Of a stretch of 40,513 nt of DNA, positions 40,367-40,513 are shown piece after piece. The notes under the pieces were generated by a model, which had not been told where the DNA came from, made no database searches, and saw nothing but the letters and a program-made list of their open reading frames with translations. The translations under genes were made by a program, and so were the position numbers. The stretch is from Rhodospirillaceae bacterium (GTDB lineage Bacteria; Pseudomonadota; Alphaproteobacteria; Rhodospirillales; Rhodospirillaceae). Numbering within the stretch: position 1 is the stretch's first letter; the number at the start of each line of letters is the position of its first letter. Location: positions 1 to 40,513 of the forward strand of contig CANJSF010000032.1 in the NCBI GenBank assembly GCA_947476925.1, written 5' to 3'.

Positions 40367-40513
40367 TGTACGTCGGCAGAACAATCTGGACGAGTTAGGT
40401 TTTAGAATAGCGGAGAGTTTGGCTCATCTGGGTTGAAGTTCAGGCTGCAGCGTTTTGATGCAGCCGTCGTCTCTCGTTCATCGTTTTGCGTTTGATCTTT
40501 TCCCTTCGTGTCA
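40367..40513 (-). mobile_element. Probable insertion-sequence 3' end with the tail of a transposase-like frame
   Basis: The transporter reading frame loses its homology at about 40367, where TGTACGTCGGCAGAAC begins (TG at the border, as in IS3-like ends). On the minus strand a frame enters from the right edge and ends at TGA 40440-40442, with basic residues TRREKIKRKTMNERRRLHQN before AAA. About 73 bp of non-coding sequence then runs to the border. I take this for the 3' end of a transposase gene plus the terminal repeat. The family is not certain. It does not match the left-edge repeat except for a short shared CTGGAC-AG. Confidence 0.4.

Noticed and set aside
1-40513. CRISPR array, prophage or conjugation module
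   Set aside because: No regularly spaced repeats, cas genes, phage structural genes, integrase or mobilisation genes were seen on either strand.

Overview
The window looks like part of an alphaproteobacterial chromosome, probably Rhodospirillales-like. This is inferred from the style of the chemotaxis operon (a hybrid CheA with two CheW-like domains and a fused receiver, plus a CheZ with a FliM-like tail), the moderate-to-high GC, and the many TTG/GTG starts and 1-8 nt gene overlaps. No rRNA, tRNA, CRISPR array or phage module was seen. Both edges look like junctions with mobile DNA. The left edge is the 5' end of an IS3-family element that cuts off the start of cheA. At the right edge a probable IS end cuts off the first half of a sugar-type MFS transporter. 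The segment may therefore be bounded by insertion sequences.

Region 1 (155-7812, + strand) is a chemotaxis operon: cheA, cheW, cheY, cheB, cheR, an unknown helical protein, and cheZ. cheA carries two lesions: loss of its first helix at the IS junction, and an in-frame TAG that separates the kinase from its last CheW half-domain and receiver.

Region 2 (7809-16743, - strand) holds an MFS transporter, then a run of cupins, a CHRD protein, a three-repeat COG4315-type secreted protein, a Tat-exported DUF1552 protein, a DUF1587/1595/1592/1588/1585 lipoprotein with one CxxCH, and an unrecognised exported protein. Nearly all have export signals and none has a well-established function. Region 3 (16918-22192, - strand) is a molybdenum hydroxylase operon. 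Its [2Fe-2S] subunit has a Tat signal with a lipobox, its FAD subunit has a Cys-rich [4Fe-4S]-type insert, and it is followed by a small one-helix membrane protein, a cytochrome b561-type protein and a short unknown protein. It reads as a periplasmic, membrane-tethered oxidoreductase. Regions 2 and 3 together are my best candidate for an undescribed extracytoplasmic oxidation system.

Region 4 (22598-35215) is an oxidative catabolic region: a methyltransferase with a small unknown partner, a LysR regulator divergent from a phytanoyl-CoA-dioxygenase-like protein, a FAD monooxygenase with a GlcD-like FAD oxidase, a GMC oxidoreductase / MFS / PEP-mutase-like lyase operon, and an ornithine-cyclodeaminase-like reductase / cupin / hydrolase operon. 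The LysR promoter holds a perfect T-N11-A palindrome, and a related ATGC-N7-GCAT site lies in the second divergent promoter, which suggests a shared regulon. The substrate is unknown.

Region 5 (35363-40366) has a glucokinase, a LacI regulator, a near-perfect LacI-type operator, an aldo/keto reductase, an SsuD-like flavin monooxygenase and the truncated sugar-type MFS. The set matches the logic of oxygenolytic sulfoquinovose breakdown: monooxygenase gives 6-oxoglucose plus sulfite, the reductase gives glucose, and glucokinase gives glucose 6-phosphate. The specific substrate is inferred, not shown.
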